From: Gymnorhina tibicen
Taxonomy: Eukaryota > Chordata > Aves > Passeriformes > Artamidae
Reading direction: 5' to 3'
Length of the DNA: 64,000 bases
Assembly: GCA_013399875.1 (NCBI GenBank)
Contig: VXAZ01004553.1
Span: 124,001-188,000, forward strand
Under the pieces are notes generated by a model. It was not told where the DNA came from, made no database searches, and saw only the letters and a list, made by a program, of their open reading frames with translations. The position numbers were made by a program, and so were the translations under genes. This document shows positions 11,501 through 26,500 of the stretch, one piece after another; position 1 is the stretch's first letter, and the number at the start of each line of letters is the position of its first letter.

Positions 11501-14500
11501 GGCTGCCTGGTCACTACTGCACGGTGCGATGCCCTGGAAAGCTCACAAAAAAATCGGAGTATTAAATGGATCTGCAGTGTGATTCTGAAGGTCTGCTTGC
11601 TGAGAGGAAGGAGAAGCCACTTTCAGCCAGCTCAATAATTTCTTCTGCACATTTTTAATTCTCTTATTTTTGCTCTATTGTGTGTAAATTTGACATAGAG
11701 CTCTGCTGTTCTTAAATGCCCAAGACTCCCCTTCAGAAATGTAAACTTTTGTGTTTCTGCTGCTGGTCTCATCTCTAGCGTGCAGCAGGCTTTGCTTTCA
11801 CCAGTGCGCGCCCCATTGGGCTGTTTCTCACTCCCAGTTCTATCCAGTTCTACCATGGAGCTAACGCTGCATTCCACAGGCCAAGGGGGAACAACCTGTT
11901 GATTCTGTAGGGGTTTAACCACTTCCCCCGGGCTAAAAAGAGCCAGGTACCAACGCTCCCGCAGGATGAAATGACCAGGGAAAGCCCCCGCGTACCTTTC
12001 CGAAAAGCACAGCACGTTCCGGGGTTGCAGTCGTGCTGGTTCTCACAAATGGTGCCGTTCTCCCCTCGGGCAGTGGATCTCCTGCACTCGCCCCACACGC
12101 AGAGCTGCTCCCCGCAGCACTCCACGTCCCGTGAGCAGGGCTGCCACAGGCAAAAGCTCGTGAGAAGAGCGGCACTTTAGCACTCAGTGCACGCATCGCA
12201 CACAGCTACACACGGACTTAGACCCTGGGCCTGAGGACAGCAATATGGACTTTAAAGGTACGTGTGTCATGTTCCCGCTGCTTAACAGAGCTGCTTAATT
12301 TCTCAGTTTAAGCGCACACGCAGCTACTGCCAGGCAGGAACCTCCACAGCAGAGCAGCTGCACTCCATCCAACCTGGCCTCGGGCACTGCCAGGGAGGGG
12401 GCAGCCACAGCTTCTCTGGGCACCCTGTGCCAGGGCCTGCCCACCCTCAGAGGGAAGAATTGCCTCCCAATATCTAATCTAACCTGCTCTCAGTTTAAAG
12501 CCACTGCCCCTTGTCCTGTCACTACATGCACTTGCAAAATGTCCCTCTCCAGCTCTCTTGTAGCCCCTTTAGGTACTGAAATGCTAACTTCTCCCTGGAG
12601 CCCTCTCTTCTGCAATCAAGGGAAACAAAAATTAATAAATGAAACATCATCAATGGAGAATATTACTGATTTTTTCCATTGTTAAATGCAGTCAGGAATT
12701 TACAATTTGTTCAGACCAACTGTTTTCAAAGAGCAAAGCAAAAAAAAAGTCTTACTAAAATCCATTTTTTAGTTGTAATAAGAACCAGACCTCATTGGTA
12801 ACCAAGAATCTTTGGAAGAATATCTCTGAAAAACATTTCTTTGCAAACCAGAAATGCAAATCTCTAGCTAAAGGTAGCTTTGTATGACAATTGCCCCAGT
12901 GTTTCACCTACACGCACCTAAGAAATCAACCTAATAAAAACCGTGTGTGTCACTTTGTTTCCTTGTTTAGGTAGTTTGATTAACAGTCTTAAAGAGTCCT
13001 AGCAGGTCAGTGTTTCAGCAGCTTTTTCCTGTCTGTGCAAAGCCCTGTCTGGGCAGCCATAAAATATCTGTATTTCTTTTTCAGTGGATCCCACAGGCAA
13101 TGCTTAACACAGGGCAAGGAGTAGGACTACACTGGCACTATTAAGGCCTGCTAATTAAGGAGAAAAATGCTCTGTAATTGTGGAGGTTCCAGGTTGGGGA
13201 ATTGATCCCAGCTCCTTCAGCCGGAGCTCACTTTACAACAGAAGTGTAGCTAGGATCCAGTTTTTGCTTTCTTTATCCTACAAGTGTTCTATTGAGACCT
13301 GCAGAGAAAAGGTGGGGAGGGGGGTAGGTGTTGGGTCATCCCAATCTTGATTTTTAATTACTCCATGGTAACATGGAAATTTTTTTACCCTCACGCAGAA
13401 AGCTTTGCAGCTTCTTTTCCGTCAGTTTTGACTCGCTGACATTAGCAACAATAACTTACTGAGTTTCTAAAAATCACGTTAAATCCCATCTCATTCAGGA
13501 CTTACTGTGTGCTGGGGCTTGCAGAGCTGGCATTTGTATTCAAAGGTGGAGAACTGGCAATATTTCCCTGTTTCACAGTCCTCGTCAATGATACACTCCT
13601 GAAGGAAAAGATAAAAGCATGATTTGCCAAGAATTCATGCCTCTCCTTGAAATACCAGAAGCTCTTCATTGATTATTTTTCTTATTTGGGAACCAAGAAA
13701 AAAAAGCTTGCTGGGGTTCTTTGTACAACCACAGTTCTGTACCAGAGCAGTGCCCTCTCCCTGGCTTATCTGAATCCTCTGGCCTTGAATCCTCAAAGCC
13801 TGGGTGGCTTCACTTCGGCAGAGAGGAGGACACAGAGAGTGAGTGGATATACTTGTGCACCCTCATGTCTGGCTCACAGGGAGGGGGTGTTTTCCCATCT
13901 AATGGTTACCTCTTTAAAACTGTGTGATTAACCCTCTTCTCTAAAACGTCCTTCTTTTTTTTTTTTTTTTCCTCCAGGCNGTTTTCCCATCTAATGGTTA
14001 CCTCTTTAAAACTGTGTGATTAACCCTCTTCTCTAAAATGTCCTTCTTTTTTTTTTTTTTTCCTCCAGGCTGGAAACAATGTAGTCAACAGAAGAATAAA
14101 TCATACTCCATACATGTACTCTAGCATTGGTTTGTACCATTGTTAGTGGGAAGGGAAAGGAAAAAGGAAAAAGAATTACACAAAAATCCCTGAATTCTCT
14201 GAAGTAAGCACTTGACTGCTCTCTGGCAGACTCTAGTCTCACTTGCTGGAGGAGATCACCTGTGCAACCTCTATTGAGAGTTTCCACAAAGCTTCTCATT
14301 TTCTTCAGATCTTCTCCAGATTCAGCTTTTCGGGGGGTTCTTGCCCTGTGTGAGGCAAGGTTGCTCTGCCTCAATCAGCCCTGTCTAAATTACCCATTCT
14401 GGCCACCTCAGATGTTTCCAAGCAGTTTGATTACCCAGAACATAGAAGAGATGCTAAACACAGCCTAGGGCCTGACTCTTTCCAAGTCAGTGACTCGACA

Positions 14501-17500
14501 CTCAGGATATATGTTTATAATTCAGGAGAAGTCATTTTAGCTGTTTTAAGGAATTAGTATCACCAGGTCTAGGCTGCTAGAAATTATCACAATATTTTTC
14601 ATCTTCATTATCCCAGTACTCTGTGTGTTCTGCTGCTTTTTTTTTTTTTCTGCTTTCCTGTTGCTACATAATCAGGTGAAACAAAATCCAAATATCCAAA
14701 TGTTATAGAGCACGTTGGAGGTTTTGTGGTTCCAAGTGAGCAGCCAGCCACTTCTCTCCAGCAGCCGTGCTCTTCTAGGCCAGCTTTCTGTCTGTAGCTT
14801 TGTCAGCTGCTTTGATGAATCCCCTGTATAAGCCATGCCCAGAATAGACCACGCGGTTTTGTTCCTGTTCCATCCCCTCTCAGGCAAACAGCCAGGTCTC
14901 ACTGTGCTCAGGTTTTCCAACTGTCCTTCTCCACAAAGGAGAAATCTTGCCATAATTGTTTTTTAGCTCACGGAATAACTCTCTCTCTAGCTCTAAAACC
15001 ACCTAACACCAAGGCTGCAATTCTCCAGCTTTCTCCTGAATTAATGAGTCCCACACCAAAAAACCTTTTCCTCTTACTGAATTGTGTCCCACCAGTTCAG
15101 ACGTTCAGTTTTATGAGGGTTTCCAGTCAGGGGAAAAAAATCCCTTTGTGGTTTTCTTTCCTGGCATGGAAAAGGCTTCCTATCATATGTTCTCCATGAA
15201 ATTGTGTGCCACACTCCAAACCAATTTACTTCACCCAGATATCCATGGTCAATGCAGAACTCAGTAACGCTTACATGCAGATGTGTAACCATGTATATTA
15301 TTATTTATTTTTCTTTCTTTAATCAGGCAACAGACCTTTTATAATTCAGCTACCTTCAGATAGAATAGTTGCAGGACAAGGAGCAAATGTGAACACCTTC
15401 ATCAGCTGCAATAGATTCTGAACAATTCATTTTTTCCTGGAACTGTGCAAACTAAATTATTTCTCCGAGTATTTTGTCATTGCAGGAACAACTGTGTAAA
15501 GTGAGAGGGTGCTGGCCTCTAAAGTGCAGCACAGCATACAAGTTGGGCAGGTAACTTAAAGGCAGAATTAGCCAGCCACAGTGGTAATAATGTACACCTC
15601 TCTGAAATCCATTTTGGTGTTACACCAGTTAATTCAATGTTGTGGCAAAGGAATGTGCTGTTTGGGAGGTGCTAAAGAATAACAACACAGAGTGAAAGCA
15701 GCATACCCTGTTTATTAATGGGTGTACTGGGAGTCATAAACAACAGAGGCCAGGATGGAGAATCCCATGCTATGTACCTGTAAGGACACACTCAGCATCC
15801 TGTGGACTCTTATTACAATATTGTGCTCTGCAGTGAATATCCTGCAGCACCTGGAAGCAATTTGGGCATTAGGATCTGTTCCAAAACCAACACGGAAAAA
15901 AAAAAAAAAACCAAACAAAAACCCACCCAACGAGAAAATGAAAATCATGGAAAAGATTCTTAAGTCTGCTGAAACAACTGCTGCTGAAAGAAACCTCACG
16001 TTTCTTGCCTTTGGTAGGTTATGCCAAAGATTATTGCTTTCCTAAAGAATGGTTAGTGTCCATTTTATTTGAGAATAAAACAGAGGAGCATCAAGAGGGA
16101 CGAGCAAAGAATGTCTCATTTCAAGTTATGAAAGCAGAGCAACATGGCCAGGCTTAACCTGCTTTCACACAGAAACCCACTTTCTTTGGCGATGCTCATC
16201 TGGTTTCTGTTCCTCACTATGGCGGTGTTTTTAATATTCTGTTTTGCTGGTGATACGGTATGTACTGCAATAACACTCGTTTTCCTTGCTCCTTTTCCCC
16301 TTAATCCTCAATTAAAACCCTAAGAGTAGACTAAAAAATATTCTGATGATGTCTAACCTTCAAAATGGACTCACTGATTTTAAATTCACAGCTGGCGTTT
16401 GATTTGTCTGTTCCCTCTCCCCACTCACACTCACCCTGCCTCCACATTCTCAGAAAGTTCTTCTTCAAAGATAACTTTAAACAAAACTCTCTCTTCACTA
16501 CTCATATCTTCAGCCAGTATTTGTCAGGGACTGTCTTGAGTGAGACTTTCTCTCCTTCTTTAGTTTAGAACACAAGAAAGCAGAGGAAGGCACTGTCATG
16601 ACTTAATATACAACTTTTCTGCAGTCCTCTAGCATGAGAACAGTGGGATTCAAGCAGGAGAACCCCTTTTCCCCTCCTTGTGTGATCTACATGGCCCAGC
16701 TTGCTGGATTATTGTGATCCAGTTAAAGTTTGTGCCTACAAACTTCTGAAGGAGCTGAAGGGAGAGGCAGGGTTGTTTTCTGCACAGCTGGTAAGCCAAA
16801 ACAGCCCTTCCAAAGTGTTCATTCCCAACCCTCTATGGATTTCAGGTTCCCAAGCCATGAAGTATAGAGGCAAAAATCAGTGATTTTGGAGAGGTAAGGA
16901 AGTTCTGCCAGCAGAAACACAGCACAGGAGGCAATGCTACCAAAGCAACTGGTGTGACAATTAGAAAAGGAGTTTTAGTAACAACCTTGGAAATGCATGG
17001 GGGCACCTCTCAGTGTTCTGGGGCAACTGTGCTCCAAAAGCTCCTCTGAACAAAAGCCCCTTTACATGTTCATTAAAAGCTCCTCATACAAAGCAATTCC
17101 CTTTCCAAAAACCTTTAACTCAGGTAAAACTCAGTGTTAACCTCCATAAACCACAGCTACAGATCCTTCCCAAGCAGTGCCAGAGCTTGCCCAACTGCAC
17201 CCGTGAGACAACAACAATTCCAGCCACGGCTGAAGCGCCATGTTCACGTTGGGACTGACATCTCTTAGCAAACAGTCCTTCTAAGAGTTAACACTTCCGT
17301 GTTTACAAATCCCCTTCTAGGTTTTGTTTCAATTTCTGCAAGTTGTTTCACATAGGGCTGGTCTCCATTACTGCAGCAGATGGCAAAAACTGCTGAGCAG
17401 TAAGGAAAAAAAAGAAGCATAAAACCTGCTTTAAATCCTACATGTATTTAAAAAAAGGCAGAATGACACAGAATGGAATATTGTTTTATGGAAACTACTA

Positions 17501-20500
17501 CCTTAACTTGAAATGCAGTAGCATTCCAGTTTCTAATCTCTCAGTTGTCTAGACAGGGCACATAATGCATTTGTCTTTAATGAGATATGAATTAATTTGC
17601 CTTGAAATACCTCAAAACCTCTGTAAGACTTTCCAGCAGCGCAAACCTCTCGCTGCTGTCCCGCCAAGTGCACAGCACTCATAAAATTTGGAACGTCTGT
17701 TAAGAAAAAGACGTCCTAAAAAGAGCAGACATGAGCTGCAAACTGTTGTAGGGGTCGCATCCCAGTGCTGTGAGGGAAAGCCAGCTCTTTGGGTGGCTCT
17801 TCAACAGCAATGGGACTTCTGAGCTCAAAACTAACAAACTACAAAACACAAGCCCCTTGATTTTGTCTTGAACTTCTCCACAGAGCTAATCTCATCTGAT
17901 TCCTTTTCCCTTGCTTCCCAGAAACACTTTAATTGGGAAAACTTCATTTCTGGTTCTCCGCATGACACAACATAGATGCAAAACAGATGCAAATATGACA
18001 CAAATAGATGCAAAGTATGTCTTCATGACGTAACTGAAGGTGGCCTAAAGGCACTTGGGCTTGGCTTTAGGTACCTAAAGCAACACAGCTACGTTAGCCT
18101 TTACCTGCTGTTAATAAGCTGAGGGAATTAACTGAGGCAGGCTGTGGCCCCGAATAAACTGCTCACCACCAAAGCCAGTGTAAGAACTGCATCCCTTTCC
18201 ACACCACCTGCTTATTCCCACCACACAGGCAGTGATCCTGTCACTGATCAGACCCTTACGCAGCTAATGCTCAATGTCAAAAGAGGAAATAAATAAAATA
18301 TCATCTTATCCACAGCTTCAAGGAGCTGACTCCAATGAAAGAAGAAACTACACCCAAAAAGACAAAGAAACAAAACAAAAAAAAATTCCTCACAAATGCC
18401 TCAGAATAATGAGGGAAATAGTGCCAAGATGCTCTCTCAGATCATGGTCTGTTCACTCTTGGTCAAAATCTCTCTGTATGCCTTGCAATAATTTAACAGC
18501 AGGTCACTCTGCGGAAGCAGCCACTTCATCTTCTTCCCTCACCCTTTTTTTTCTCAGTAATAATAACCTGATCCTGGCAGGACTACAGCTTCTGCAAATG
18601 CTCCCATGCAGGAAACACAGCACCAAGTAAACATTTCAACCTATTCTGCAATGGCATCAAAGTGGGCACATGACAAGAACTATTCTAATTTGATAGAAAA
18701 CCCCCACAAATTAAATATTTTAATTAACTTAGTCTGGAAACCAAGAGCTATCCAACTAAGAAAGAAGAAAAGAACTGTGTCTATATATGTATATATGTAC
18801 ATATATATATTTATGTATATGTGAGGTCAAAATACTGATGCACGTTTATGAACAAAGTTTTCCTAATATGTTTGCAAGTCATGGTCTTAACAGAGAAATG
18901 CATCTACCTGTGGATCTGTCAGCTGGAGAACAACAGCTCTTTGATCTTTGATAAGCAGATGTGTCTGAACGCTCACGGGCCTGAGAGATCCTGGGCTCTG
19001 CTCCAAACGTCCTGAGCCCCGGCAGCAGTCGTGGAGCCACTGCAGAGCTGTGCCACAAAGCTCCAAAGTGCCATTATTCCTAAGCAGCAGCAACCACACA
19101 AAGGCACAGCTCTGATGCAATCATGTTCCCCGGGAGCTGAATTTTAATGCTGGCTGCTCTTGTCTCTACAACTGGCGGCTGCGAAGTTTCCGTGACTCAC
19201 TACTGAACTATGTCAATCTCCCCAGTTTGTACAAGCAAAACAACACAGAGTAGCTGCACACAGCGAGGATGTGAAACAGCTGGGTGAAAGGAAAAGCCTT
19301 TGAAAACAAGATTTCTGTACTTAGTAGCTGCTGGCTAATCTTAATCACTAAATTAAGAGTAGCACACTGAGAGTAAGACATTGACCTGTGCCCCAGCCCT
19401 CACAGAACTGATTTCAAACCCTGAATTTTATGGGCTTTGTTCCTGTATAATATACATTTTTCTGTAGTCTACAGCTGGAACAGACATTAACTGTGCTTAA
19501 GGTGCCAGCCAAGGATAATAATACTGGAACAGAAGTACACTGGTAAGGATTCCCATTCAGTGGGTTTTGCCCACGGCGGAGTTGACAGTGTAAGGGACTG
19601 CTGTTACTGTAGAAGAAATGGAAGAGTTTGTTTTCCACAAACTGTAGGTGGAAGAAGAAGGGGTTTGAATTACAGCAATAGCATTGGAATAAATAATCTC
19701 CAACACTCAAGGATTTTGGGAACAGGAGATCCATGTCTGCCTAAGGATGGAATAGGCATCTGGGTCATAGCTGTTGACTCTTCGAAGCTTCTTCAAGAGC
19801 TCCTCTGTGAGGCATTTCTTGGGATTACAAAAGCCTTTTTTATTCCTTTAATTTAATTTTCCATCTGAAATCATGTGCCTAGAGAATATCAACAACATGA
19901 GATGACGACTACTCATGAATATTTATTCCATTTCCTAAAAAAACTCCAATGAGGAAGAAGGGAAAAAGGGTCCTCAGCACACGCTTTTTGTCCTTCCAAA
20001 AGGGACATAAGAATATGAACGTGTTACAGATTTCCACCGTGTATGAAGTCCAAGGGGAACACCTGCCAGGGGACCAAAACTTTCCCTTGCTGACAGCTGT
20101 GAGCTATCCTGGACCCAGAAAAACCAGTGAGGCTCCCCTTTGCCTGACACCATGGTGTCAAACTCTCCACACGCCCTAAGACACTGCCTCTCCCCCTGGA
20201 CTTCCTAAGGGAAGAATTTTGAGGGATTCTTCATGTGATATAAACTCATGAGCAGGCTCTGAGTCATTTCCAGACAGAATAATGAGTGAACAGATCCAGA
20301 ATTCCCACCCCACCCTGCATACCTTTTGTACAATCATGCTGCATTACATTACTAACTGGAAGGGAGAGGTGGGCTTGTTAGGAAGGCAAGAACCAGGACA
20401 GGTGGGATAGGTGGAGGGGGGTTCTGTGCATGCTGCAGAGGTGAACAACCATGAGTTGGCAGCTGATGCATTCACCAGTGGTGTCCCTCAGTGCTATCAG

Positions 20501-23500
20501 TGACTCAGTCCCTGCAAAGGCCAGGCAGACACCCACTGCACAAAAGATGCCAAAATGCTCTTTGTGAATCACATGGGAGGAAGGACAAAGTTGAGACTCA
20601 CTCAGCTGACACAGAAATGCATTTCTTGAGGCATTGCATTTGAAGCCACCATTCTACAATGCTCGCTTTCTTGCTTTCTTTCTTTTTCTCTTTCTCTCTT
20701 TCTGTCTTTCTTTCTTTCTTTCATTTGCCAAACCTTTGATGAAACAGAACTAAACAGAAACAACTTCAATCCACCACTTTCCTTCAATTTCCATGGTTTA
20801 GCTCAATAAATCGTAGTACAAAACACCATGAAGCTGGACTGGTAGCATCTCACACCTCTTCCTGACTCTAAGCAACTGCACAGAAGGGTGAGCAATCACC
20901 GATCACATTCATTCTCTCTCCTCCTACTCACTGGTACAAAAGCAGTATCATTCTACTGATTTTGGAGAACCTAACCCTCCTAAAGTCCAGGCAAAGGTTA
21001 GGTAAGACTTAGGCTCATCATACATGGAATGATGTGTCACAGGGCCAACCTCCCAGCCACAGCAAATTCTGCCACCTTACCTATGACAACACAGATGTAA
21101 CCAGCTGCAGATGTCACCCATTTATCTGCATCCTTTGTATCCATCTCAACCAATCTGAGATTATAACAGGTGAAAATAAAAGATAAAAAGACAAAATATT
21201 TATGCTATACATCCAGTGCTGTAGCCTGTATTTCCTAATGCTTTAGCTACTGTTGTTACCCTGCCAGCTAAGGCTTGCTGCTTAATTAGATAACATGGTT
21301 TCAGCTAAAATCTCAAATAAGCAGCTGCTGGAGCCAATGGATTAAGTCATGTAATCAAAACCAGTGGAAAAAAATTCTCATTTGCCTTAAAGCTTTTCCT
21401 CTCATGAGTAATTTGCTACAAGTGTATGGCAAGAGGACAGAAACACTGCTGATGAACCTTCAATAAAGATAATCCATGCTATGATCTCTTAAGAGATGTC
21501 ACAAAACTGCCACCAGCCCCATTTCTCTTAGAATAAATACGTTGATGCAGGAGAGGCAGAAAGTAAAATCATTCACAGTGATTTGTTTTTATATCTTTAC
21601 ACAACTTGGACATGATCTGTAAAAGACAATTGCACAGGCTTGGATCCCCGAACTCAGCACGTTGTGAGTTCCCTGGTTTCCCCAAAACCAGGGAAAATGT
21701 CAACAACCTCCCTTTGACTCTCACTGCTCCCTTACCACAGCTTGCTGGCAGAGGAGTTGTGGCAACCAATGTGCAAACAAGGGAGAAGCAGGAAGCTTCA
21801 TTCCTCCCTGCACATGGAAAGCTTCAGGCAAGGCAGGATTTATTCCCACCGCTGACAAGAACGCTGTGAGCTTTAGAAGTGGTGCATGGACACTGGTGAG
21901 GCACTGGCTAGAAGAGAGAGTTTTGTACCCTTCAGGAGAACTCACTGGTTTACCAATCTGCTCCTACCAACCATGCTGAGAACACTGAGTCAGTTCTAGG
22001 CACTGTCACTGTGTTACAGCAATAGCTCATTTTTGGTGAGGAGAAATTCATCACAAGAAAAGCTTTCCCTCTTCAATATTTAGCTACTCAAAGGGTAATA
22101 GTCCAGAGAGATAAAAACGGTGAGGTGGCTCTTCAGCCAACTTCATTTTGCATTAAAATATTCTTTTTCTTTGGGGTTTAGCTGGAATAGAAATACCACA
22201 TTACAGCACAGGAGAGTCTGGTAAATTTTTTAACAATTATAAATACAGGCATAGACTGGAATTGCTAACGAAGACTTTTGGAATACCTATTAGTACAACA
22301 CAGTTTTGTTTCCCTAACTCGACAGAAAAAACCCCAACTTACACTTAGCTAGACTAATATGGAATATGAAAGGAATCCTAGTCACTCTTTTAATAATTTT
22401 TTTCACAAATAACAAAGTTATTACTCAAAGTTACTCAAAGTTATCTGAACTGCTTCAGACTCCCACCGATACAAACGAGAGCAGGATTCGATACCTTTAA
22501 TTAGGAGTAACCCTTTTGCTGTTGCATCAGTCACTTGCCTGGAAATCTAAACTGCTGGGTTTAGATACACTGTGACTGACAACAAGGCCATCCTATCAAC
22601 CATGGCCTAAATTAAGTCTCTTAATAGCTTTTGCATCACTAAGGAGCATTTGCTGCTTATGGAGTTATCCATGAAGTCTCAGATATGCACACAGTCCATC
22701 ACACCTTCCATACAAGAATAAGTCCCTCTCTACAGCAAGATACGCAGCCTGAAATTACTCCAGATTAATAAGAGCAACTCAAAATGCTAATTGAACCATT
22801 CTTCTCATCTTTGGCTAAATCCTGTTTCCCTTTGCACCCTTCTCCACATCATTTTCTTGTCTAACAAACACAAGCTACTTGTCCTCATGAGCTATTTGCA
22901 CTTGCCTCAAACATTGGTATCCTACATTGCCAAGACTGAAACTGAGAAGGGGACAAAAAAAGGGGGTTCAGTAAAATGGTGAGAATTGGTTAAGGATGTC
23001 TAACCCAGCCTGTCTGAGGAGCCATGGCTCTCTGAAACAAGTACAATTCCCCTTATCTACTCCTACACCAAGGATTACTTAAAGGGTGGGTGTTGTGCAA
23101 AGAACTGCACTGGTCCAGTGATTAATGGAGCACAGCAGGCTGGACAGCTAACAGAAAAGCAAACTTAAGAGTACCAAGGAATTAAATTATTAAATACACA
23201 AAACCTGCCAGATTTAGATTATTACGTGGTTTTTGGCTAGACAGAGAGCAGGATTCCAATGCAGGAATGCACTGACTGTGTCTATTGATAGTTTGAGGCT
23301 GTTGAGTGCAAGTCACCAGGGACTAAAAGTGCTGTGAAAAATTAAACAAAAAAAATTGGACCCAAATATAAGACTGCCCAAAACAAGCGTCCTTCCTGAG
23401 ACATTAGGGAGCAGAAATCAACACCAAGAGGCTGCATTTTCAAATCTCTGCCATTGACCCCTCTCCTGCAGTGGTGCTGATGGTAAAACTGCAATTTCCA

Positions 23501-26500
23501 TTCCATTGATTCTTCCTTCTCAATTTCCAAAGCTTCCTTTCTATAGAGTACTGGTAGGAACCCTTCTCCCTGGAGCAGTATGGGCCTCAAGGAGAGCAGC
23601 TCCAGGACATGTGGCTGAGAACATGTTTGGTGAGATCATATACAAGTTACCCAAGCAGGAACCAAGTGGTTACTTTGGCAGTTCTGGATATCAGCAGAGA
23701 AGTGGGAGCTTGAAGAGCTGCAGCTTAACCATTTAAACCACTAATTTTCTCTAGAGAAGGGGGAAATGGAACTGTTTTCTTTCTTTTTACTGCTGGAGTA
23801 AAGATAAAGGCTGAGAAAAGGTTCAAACGAAGCTGTCATAAAAGGGATGCCACCCATTCTGTCTGTGCAGATAAACCAGGACCCGCCAGCTCAGCTTGTA
23901 AACCCAGTTTCACAGTGATACCTCCCTGCCCAGAGCTCCAGGGGTGCGAACAGCAGCCTTCATTATGGAAATAAAGGCCTGGGCATCACAGGGTCTCCTC
24001 CAAAGGACCTGCTGGTGTTTGAAATCCCTCTCTGAGCAGCGGCTGTGTTTGCAGAAGGTGTGTCCCGGATTCAAGTGTGCACACAGGCACACACCTGCCT
24101 TGGTGGAGGAAGAGCAAGCACCTCGCACAGAACCACACCGAGGGCAGCTCTCCCCGCCCTCCCACGAAGGAACTTCGACCTGTGCTGGGTAACTAAAGGG
24201 AAGGCACAGCCGCGCCCTCAACAGCCTCTGCCGCCAGGGACAAGCAGAAGAAAGGAATCTGTTCCACAGTGCCAAAGTGAAATGAGAAATGTGTTCTATT
24301 CTTCCAGTTCCCTGGTTCACTCGCCCTAGATAGCAGCATCTTTAAAAATCTCTTTCAAAAAAGAGAATTGAAAAGTTAAAACTTAAGGCATCACTACCAG
24401 ATATCCTTCCATTAAAATTTGAAAAAAAAAAAAAAACCAAAACAGCACAAAAATCAACCTTGCTAAAACGAAGGTATGGCTTTTTTTTATTATTTATCAA
24501 ATTAGCAGAGACAAGAAAAAAGCTCAGGTACACTAGCTTTGAATTGGAAGAGAGAGCTTATGCAAAATACTACTCTGAATGGAAGTGAGAAGAAATGCAA
24601 CTAATCTTTGTGTAGCAAACCTTACCAGTACCAGTTTTGCTTCCTTTTATTTTTCATCCTTGCTTCCCCTTGATTAGGGGCTAATGACAACAACGGAAAC
24701 AGGTCTAGCCAACAATCTAGAGAAGGTTTTGACTTTCAGAGGATAATGAGGAATGCTGTTATTTTTGCTGTGCTCTGTGCTTGAACTTTTCACTGAAAAT
24801 ACTCTATTAATTTGCGAGCTAACCAATGCTCCCGGGAGAAGTAAATCACAGAGTATTTGAGCCTCAAGTCCAGGAACAAATGGATGTCAGGCCCTCCACA
24901 GACTTTATGCCCATCCAGCTACCTCTTGCCTGTGCTTGGCCTCTATAAAGACACAAGACTGCTGGATTGAAGCCTGACATCTATAGGGGTGACTGCCAGC
25001 CCTCAGTGACATCTGAGAAAGTGAATGTGAGTCTGGGAATGCAAGCGGGGCCTCCCAGTAATGCAGCACCTCTGAGGAACTGGATTGCATTGCCAGAAAT
25101 GGCAAGGAGCCCAACTCCCCTTCTGGAGACTCACAACACCGATAGCCTCCCGGCCACAAAAGCACTGCCAAACGAGCCACCAGTGACAAAGAGCAGCCTA
25201 AGGAGAATCCTGCTGTGAGGCATAGCCAGGAAGAAAATACTCTGAAAGGAAAAGTCTGTGTGTGTGGAAGATTTTCCCTGGTGTTTCTGTAACAGGGTAT
25301 CTGCACTTCATGTAATGTGTACATGCTTATAAATATATTTATATGCACCATTTGTGTGTGCATTGGTACCTGCTTCAGGAGGACAAGCGCTGTGATTTAA
25401 AAGGCAGGCACAATCTGTTTTCCACAAAGCTGCTTCTCCAGTGCTGGATTTCATTCCAGCCAATAAGTGGATTTATTATTGCAATGCAGACACATCTTTG
25501 CCTTCTTGTGAGGCTTTTGTGTCATCTCTCAAAGCCCAAAAACGTCATATGAAAAATTTCCAGTGATTTCAGAGGCTTACAACTCGGCATAGAAAATAAA
25601 TGTAAACTGAGGAGGTGTAGGGTTCCAGTTATCACAAATTACTGCAGTAATAAATTACACAGAGTTTAAATTTCAGAGCAGGTGATTTGTGAAGGTGCTT
25701 GGAAAGTTCTTCTTTTTACCACCCAAATTTGCACCTAGAGTGCAGGAACTGTGGGAATCCTTAACTTTTATAAGGCAAGCCCATAAATGGCACCTATGAA
25801 ACCAGTGGAATCACTCTTCCACCACCTATTGGTCTGTGAAGCCTGTGGCCTGGAGAGTGACTGGCACATGTCACAGTGCCACACAAACCTTCAGGTATGA
25901 AAATCTGTGTGCATAAAAATTACCTAAGGGCCTGGTGCAAAGTTTTCTGCAGCTCATTTCCCGATTCTTTTACCTTAAGTTTACAGATCTAAGCAACAGT
26001 GCCTTTTAACTTGGACAACATTTTTATTCTGCTTCACAGACCTCTCCTCAGCAGCACCTTTTTCCTTGCTGTAACCCAAATCTTCCAATTCTTAATTGCA
26101 TTGCTCCTACAATACTTCTCTGCCCTGGCAGTACCAAAAGTGATTCATATTCCTCCTTAATGTTTAAAGTTTGCAAGCATCTTCAGATTTACTTCCGTTA
26201 GGCAGCTCTTAGTCAAATTAATTTCACGCTCTCCTTAAATAAGGACGAAGCACATCTGCAGGCTGCTTTTCATCTAAGTTGGCAACCTCTAAATAAGGTG
26301 TTTGTACCACCTTATGCATGCTGAAAGTTCAAAGTGAGTGTGAGGGGGGGAAATAAACACGAACAACTGCAGCTCTGTTCCCGCAGCTGCCGCAGCGGGG
26401 ACGCCGGCGGACACCGCGCCGCGGGACCGAAGCGACGGGGGGCTGGCGGGATCAGCTCTGCTCCTTCCCGCTTCCCAGCTGCACCAAGGCTGCCACCACA

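Noticed and set aside
24905..25363. 152-codon minus-strand frame in DKK3 intron 3
   Set aside because: Resembles no family I know and overlaps an open frame on the other strand; probably chance.
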